Source of the DNA: Pseudomonadota bacterium
Lineage (GTDB): Bacteria; Pseudomonadota; Alphaproteobacteria; Micropepsales; Micropepsaceae
Length of the DNA stretch: 27,134 nt
Direction: 5' to 3'
Assembly: GCA_021808875.1 (NCBI GenBank)
Contig: JAKBAU010000014.1
Location: 1-27,134 of the forward strand
Shown: one piece after another, positions 23,976-27,134 of the stretch
Layout of the letters: every line of letters starts with the position of its first letter
Numbering within the stretch: position 1 is the first letter of the stretch
The notes under the pieces: generated by a model
The model's input: the letters and a program-made list of their open reading frames with translations, nothing else
Databases searched by the model: none
Told to the model about the DNA's origin: nothing
Made by a program: the position numbers and the translations under genes

Positions 23976-24976
23976 CGGATCGACGCGACCGACGTCGTCA
24001 ACGAAAAGCGGTGCGCGCCGCTATTGAACCGGTCGCAACAAAGGCACTGGCCATCGTTGTCGGACTGCCGCCGGCTCTCGTTGGCCAAGTCGAGGCGTGG
24101 GTCACAGGTGCCATAGGCAAGCCGGTGCGCGTTATACCGATCGCGGCCTCGCCCGATGACAACCGGCCTTACCGCACCGCACAGGTGAACCAGATCTTGG
24201 CAAACGTCATCGAATACGGCCAGAGAAAGCGGAAGGCCCAGCAACAACCAGCACCGTCGTCGATCCTCTTGCTGTATGTCCCGGGACCGACGCAGGAGCC
24301 GTTGCTCACCGCCTTCGATTTTTTCGTCTTTCCGGTGCCTCTTACAGCGCTCAGCGCATTTCGGGAGGGCCGCCAGTTACGCCATGATCCGATTGAAGTT
24401 CGCCGTGCGATTGAGGCAGTGGTGACCCCCGAAAGTGCAACGATGAGTGTATTCGAGGCCATTCAGCAGCGGGTAGGTGCTGTGCGGGACGCCGAGGCGC
24501 TGCAACTCCCTCCCAAGAATTTTCACATCGGTCCGGATCGACCCATAGCGTATTTTTTCTCGGCCTTGCGGCGCGGCGACCTCGCCTGGGATGCCGAAAT
24601 CGATGGGCTCAAGGCGCAGGAATTTGACGACAAGAGGGTTCCGCATCTCCACAAAGGCGCGAACCGGCGCGCCTACCAAGACAACCGCGGCCTAATTTTC
24701 CTTCGTGCCGGTCTATTGGCCCACCACGGCGCCAATCGCGAGGTGCCTGAAGAGGACGATGTTGAGGAAGGCGCAGGGCAGCTACTGCGGGGCGCATTTC
24801 GCTTCGGCTGTCCACTTGCTGCCGGCTTCCATCACGATGTTCAACTTGAAGAAGACCGAAACATGGCGGCGATAGTGCTGGCGTGCGCCCAAAAGGGCAA
24901 AATCCAATCCAAATCCGCCTACGTCAATATCTACCCCAATGACATTGTCAGGGGGAGAAAATTGGCCGCACTCTAA
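23972..24976 (+). CDS. Unrecognised protein, second gene of the two-gene operon
   Basis: This 334-residue protein is unknown to me. The N-terminus is strongly basic (MTDRRDRRRQRKAVRAAIE), suggesting nucleic-acid contact. A central alternating strand/helix region follows: ILLLYVPGPTQEPLLTAFDFFVFPVPLTAL. Then comes YFFSALRRGDLAWDAEIDGLKAQEFDDKRVPHLHKGANRRAYQDNRGLIFLRAG, and a C-terminal GFHHDVQLEEDRNMAAIVLACAQKG with SAYVNIYPNDIVRG at the end. The HHDVQ and NIYPND segments look like conserved functional motifs, but I cannot link them to a known family. The 4-nt overlap with the gene before it indicates that the two proteins work together, perhaps as a small defence or regulatory module. No signal peptide or membrane segment is visible. 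Confidence 0.8.
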   Translation: MTDRRDRRRQRKAVRAAIEPVATKALAIVVGLPPALVGQVEAWVTGAIGKPVRVIPIAASPDDNRPYRTAQVNQILANVIEYGQRKRKAQQQPAPSSILLLYVPGPTQEPLLTAFDFFVFPVPLTALSAFREGRQLRHDPIEVRRAIEAVVTPESATMSVFEAIQQRVGAVRDAEALQLPPKNFHIGPDRPIAYFFSALRRGDLAWDAEIDGLKAQEFDDKRVPHLHKGANRRAYQDNRGLIFLRAGLLAHHGANREVPEEDDVEEGAGQLLRGAFRFGCPLAAGFHHDVQLEEDRNMAAIVLACAQKGKIQSKSAYVNIYPNDIVRGRKLAAL

Positions 24977-25661
24977 ATATATAGAGAAACGACCTCAAGA
25001 TCTAACCACCTGTCACTACCCCCACTAACCGGTCAAACAGGGCCGAAACCCATCTGCGACGTCCGAAGTCGGACGAAGGGTCGTTTCCGACCGTCGGTTT
25101 CCCAGGCTTACGCCTAGGTGCTTTTCCATGGCATGCGCCAAGGTCTGCGAGTGTGATCATAGCTATGCGCGATAGATCAGGTTGGCATATATCGATTCTA
25201 CCTCCCCGAATCAAGAACGCGTGGTTCCGCGACTCGCTATCAAGGTTGGTTCCGCATCAGTCGAGTTCTGGTCCCAAGCTGCGTTACAAGCCTTCGGGCG
25301 AAGGGTTGTCCGGTTTTCGCATTCGGCCCCTGGGAACCGGCCGGATAGCTCGTGTGCAGACACGGTCACCGGAACGACGCTGGTGGGCGCGAAGCGGACT
25401 CCGGGGTCCACGCCCCCTAAAGCTCCTACCCAACGAATGCAGCGGTAAGTGGCGCCAAGACACGACATTGCCATCAGCACTCGGCCCATTTCCGAGCTGC
25501 CCGGCTCGAAGCCATACACCACCCCGCTCCCATTGGCGCTGATCCTTGGTCCAGCCCAGGGCCTGACGCCATCAACCCGTGAAGGGTCCGCTACGCCCGC
25601 GTGCGGCCTCTCCGGCTTCGCCTGCACGGTGATTGCGGCCCTGGGCCGGACACATCGGGCG
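24977..25661. other. Long intergenic stretch with tandem small hairpins and no convincing gene
   Basis: It begins with an AT-rich ATATATAG segment just after the operon stop. Two adjacent hairpins follow: GTCCG/CGGAC with loop AAGT at 25061-25074, and GGTCG/CGACC with loop TTTC at 25079-25092. They may end the two-gene transcript, although no T-tract follows. The open frames here (for example 25182-25448) lack a ribosome-binding site or recognisable sequence, so the rest may be decayed coding DNA. Confidence 0.45.
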
Positions 25662-25708
25662 CCTGTCGCGCGGGGATGGTCCCCGCCTCCAAGACAGGAG
25701 CCGGAACG
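25662..25708 (+). promoter_or_regulatory. Leader hairpin overlapping the ribosome-binding site of the 57-residue protein gene
   Basis: CCTGTC (25662-25667) pairs with GACAGG (25693-25698), and inside it GCGGGGA (25670-25676) pairs perfectly with TCCCCGC (25680-25686). The outer stem covers part of AGGAG (25696-25700), the Shine-Dalgarno 8 nt before the ATG, so folding would lower translation. Confidence 0.5.
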
Positions 25709-25882
25709 ATGTCGTACGCCCTTTCGATCGCTCACGCCCGTGGCTGGAACCTCGCCACCACGCTGATGGTCTGCATCACCGTCTTTCACACGGGCAACGG
25801 CGAATATGGCGTCATGCCGTCGGCCGAATATGACGGCGACCCCGCCACCATCATCCACGAATTCGACCCCTTTCAACCCTGA
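25709..25882 (+). CDS. Small hypothetical protein of 57 residues
   Basis: The protein begins MSYALSIAHARGWNLATTLM and ends IIHEFDPFQP. I do not know its function. The N-terminal half could form an amphipathic or weakly hydrophobic helix (NLATTLMVCITVFHTG), and the C-terminal half is acidic. AGGAG lies 8 nt before the ATG and codon use is GC-rich, like the backbone genes, which supports it being real. The ribosome-binding site is partly inside a hairpin. An inverted repeat follows 19 nt after the stop. Confidence 0.65.
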   Translation: MSYALSIAHARGWNLATTLMVCITVFHTGNGEYGVMPSAEYDGDPATIIHEFDPFQP

Positions 25883-25901
25883 AGGGGCGTCGATCACATC
25901 C

Positions 25902-25941
25902 GGCGGCGGTGGAAATCCGACGCCGAATTTCCACTGCCGCC
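25902..25941 (+). repeat. Inverted repeat before the membrane-protein gene
   Basis: GGCGGCGGTGGAAAT pairs with ATTTCCACTGCCGCC (25927-25941) over 15 bp with one G-T pair and a 10-nt loop. The 3' flank, CCTCCATCGCCTTCGGC, resembles the conserved flank of the repeats at 21788 and 26859. Like those, it has a GGCGG-rich outer arm and an A/T-rich inner arm, and it lies upstream of a gene. Confidence 0.55.
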
Positions 25942-26029
25942 CTCCATCGCCTTCGGCTATACTCTGGCCCGCGCCGTGGTGGTGGTGGCAGGCGCGACCC
26001 TTGGCCGTTTTGTCACGGAGTTATCCACC

Positions 26030-26506
26030 ATGCTCATCATCGGACTCGTCCTCAGCGTATTCGGTATCGGCTTCTTCTGTTGGGTGCTGTTCACGCTCGC
26101 AGTCTACGCCCTCCCATTCTTTGCCGGCCTGGCGGCGGGCTTGGCCGCCTATCACAGCGGTGCAGGCGTAGCCGGTGCGATCATCGTCGCCATCATCGCC
26201 GGCGGCGTCACTCTGACGATCGGACAGATTGCCTTTGCCACGGTGCGATCACCCCTGATCCGCGCAGCCATCGGACTCATTTACGCGGTCCCTGCGGCGA
26301 TCGCCGGCTACAACGGCGCGCTCGGTTTCGGCCAGATGGGCATTCCGTCCGAGGGCTGGCGTGTGGCCTTCGCCGTGATCGGGGCGGTCGCTGTCGGCGG
26401 CACGGCCTGGGCACGGATGGCGATGTTCGTCCCACCCGACGAAGGGCGGGGCATCGCAGAAGGTCCGGCGGCACCTCGGCTGGCAGGCGCGACCAGACAG
26501 GGGTGA
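26030..26506 (+). CDS. Hypothetical polytopic membrane protein
   Basis: This 158-residue protein is mostly hydrophobic. Likely membrane segments are residues 2-22 (LIIGLVLSVFGIGFFCWVLF), 24-42, 47-65 (VAGAIIVAIIAGGVTLTIG), 80-100 (AIGLIYAVPAAIAGYNGAL) and 115-130 (AFAVIGAVAVGGTAWA). The C-terminus is polar and probably cytoplasmic. No family is recognised. Conjugative elements often carry small membrane proteins of unknown role. ATG was chosen over the upstream GTG at 25976 because CGGAG precedes it by 9 nt. The stop overlaps the GTG of a possible short gene as GTGA. Confidence 0.78.
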   Translation: MLIIGLVLSVFGIGFFCWVLFTLAVYALPFFAGLAAGLAAYHSGAGVAGAIIVAIIAGGVTLTIGQIAFATVRSPLIRAAIGLIYAVPAAIAGYNGALGFGQMGIPSEGWRVAFAVIGAVAVGGTAWARMAMFVPPDEGRGIAEGPAAPRLAGATRQG

Positions 26507-26637
26507 TCGTCAGCCTCGTCGTCGATCAGGCTGGAAATCGGCGGGTGACCCAGACGACAACCTCACGCGAAATAGGGGCGGCCCTCGCGCGGCTTCGAGA
26601 AGTTGGCCCCAATCTCACCGGCTGGCAGGACCGATGA
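26503..26637 (+). CDS. Possible small coupled ORF of 44 residues
   Basis: It starts at GTG in a GTGA overlap with the membrane-protein stop and encodes a short polar peptide (VVDQAGNRRVTQTTTSREIG near the start, LTGWQDR at the end). It has a plausible amphipathic helix (TSREIGAALARLREVG). The 4-nt overlap favours translation, but there is no strong ribosome-binding site and no recognised relative, so it could be chance. Confidence 0.35.
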   Translation: MIVSLVVDQAGNRRVTQTTTSREIGAALARLREVGPNLTGWQDR

Positions 26638-26858
26638 ACTGAGGCGTCGCGAGCGCCGCGGTTCGGGCGGGTCGCAGTCCGTCCGATCTGCACGCCACGG
26701 CTTCTTCCTTCCCGCCTGGAAAGCCGGGCCTCTTGTGCGCAGCAACCAACGCCGGCCACGTCTTCTCCCGTGCATGCTGTTCGGCGCGCGGCCACACGGC
26801 CTCTCAATGGCTTGATCTGGCCGAAGGACGGCTGCGCCTCGCTCGCCTGAGCCGCAAC
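26638..26858. other. Non-coding stretch before the DUF736 leader
   Basis: No plus-strand frame here has a convincing start and ribosome-binding site. The minus-strand frames of up to 189 codons run across the inverted repeat and lack recognisable sequence. It leads directly into the inverted repeat before DUF736. Confidence 0.45.
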
Positions 26859-26951
26859 GGCGGCGGCGCGACTTTCTTCCCCTGGCCTTCGGCCATTCCT
26901 CGCGGAAGCCAAGAAAGTCCCGCCGCCGCCATCCTCCGCTGCGCTCCGGCC
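26859..26951 (+). repeat. Inverted repeat before the DUF736 gene, with the conserved 3' flank
   Basis: The left arm (26859-26878) and right arm (26911-26930) are complementary over 20 bp with one mismatch. The inner TGGCC/GGCCA hairpin lies between them. The flank 26926-26951 matches the one after the 21788 repeat at 24 of 26 bases although the arm sequences are unrelated. A second matching block follows at 26991-27017. I recall such a repeat upstream of DUF736 genes in other alphaproteobacteria. Confidence 0.65.
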
Positions 26952-27043
26952 AGCAAGCTGGTGCGTCGTCGATCGCCTCCGGCTTGCAGATCGCCATCGA
27001 GGCCGCGGTGGTCGCGGGCTCGAAATAGCCAAGGAGAAGTGAC

Positions 27044-27134
27044 ATGGCCAACATCGGTTCCTTCAAGAAGTCCGGCAGCGAGTTCCAGGGCGAGATCGTC
27101 ACCCTGAGCGTCCAGACCAAGAACGTCCGCATCG
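27044..27134 (+). CDS. DUF736 protein, 5' part only
   Basis: Only the first 30 codons are in the window: MANIGSFKKSGSEFQGEIVT, then LSVQTKNVRI. This is the typical start of DUF736 proteins, small (about 100 residues) soluble proteins that are very common in alphaproteobacterial conjugative elements and have unknown function. AAGGAG lies 7 nt before the ATG. The gene runs off the window end, and conjugation genes would be a reasonable expectation beyond it. Confidence 0.88.
   Translation, partial: MANIGSFKKSGSEFQGEIVTLSVQTKNVRI

Noticed and set aside
25182..25448. 88-codon plus-strand frame that looks somewhat protein-like at its start
   Set aside because: It has no proper start codon context or ribosome-binding site, and the second half is low-complexity. 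It could be a gene remnant but I cannot support it.
25211..25897. 228-codon minus-strand frame in the gene-poor region
   Set aside because: It has no ribosome-binding site or known domain and overlaps the better-supported 57-residue gene on the plus strand.
1..27134. CRISPR arrays, tRNA or rRNA genes, transposases, integrases
   Set aside because: I found no regularly spaced repeats, no cloverleaf-like segment and no open frame with transposase or recombinase motifs.

Overview
The window reads as GC-rich alphaproteobacterial DNA, probably an integrative/conjugative element or plasmid-like island. This rests on a gene set I recognise from such elements (ArdC-like antirestriction protein, large ParB-like protein, strawberry-notch methyltransferase-helicase, Toprim protein, DUF2493, DUF736 and a block of small DUF proteins). 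The GC-rich codon use fits that group. Genus and species cannot be read from the sequence. All credible genes lie on the plus strand.

Region 1 (1-10465) is the 3' part of a BREX type 1-like phage-defence operon: brxC (5' end outside the window), pglX, pglZ and brxL. The genes are separated by 11 nt or overlap by 4 nt. pglZ carries an in-frame TAA at 8094-8096. The same frame then stays open to 8414, where its natural stop overlaps the brxL start. The phosphatase-family protein is therefore split, and the system may be inactive, read through, or affected by a sequencing error. A stretch of pglX with low GC (46% over 4681-4980, counted by hand) falls in the probable target-recognition part.

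Region 2 (10466-22926) is mobile-element backbone: ardC-like, ParB-like, four small genes (two matching DUF6878 and DUF6915, one unknown, one matching DUF6117), DUF4326, a fused methyltransferase/strawberry-notch helicase, a Toprim protein and DUF2493. Several of these genes have structured leaders. The ardC and ParB-like leaders share a sequence and a fold whose basal stem pairs with the Shine-Dalgarno (SD) sequence. The helicase gene has a related leader. Short stem-loops with an identical CATCGC loop punctuate the small-gene block.

Region 3 (22927-27134) is accessory. It holds an unrecognised two-gene operon with a 4-nt overlap (23262-24976), which is the best candidate here for an undescribed function. 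It also holds about 0.7 kb with no convincing gene, a 57-residue protein gene with a possible SD-masking hairpin, a polytopic membrane protein, a possible coupled 44-codon ORF, and the start of a DUF736 gene. Three inverted repeats with different arm sequences but similar layout precede the DUF2493, membrane-protein and DUF736 genes.

Taken together, a defence cargo (BREX) lies directly beside backbone genes of the kind used to escape host defences (ArdC-like protein, DNA methyltransferase-helicase). I saw no tRNA, rRNA, CRISPR array, transposase or integrase gene.
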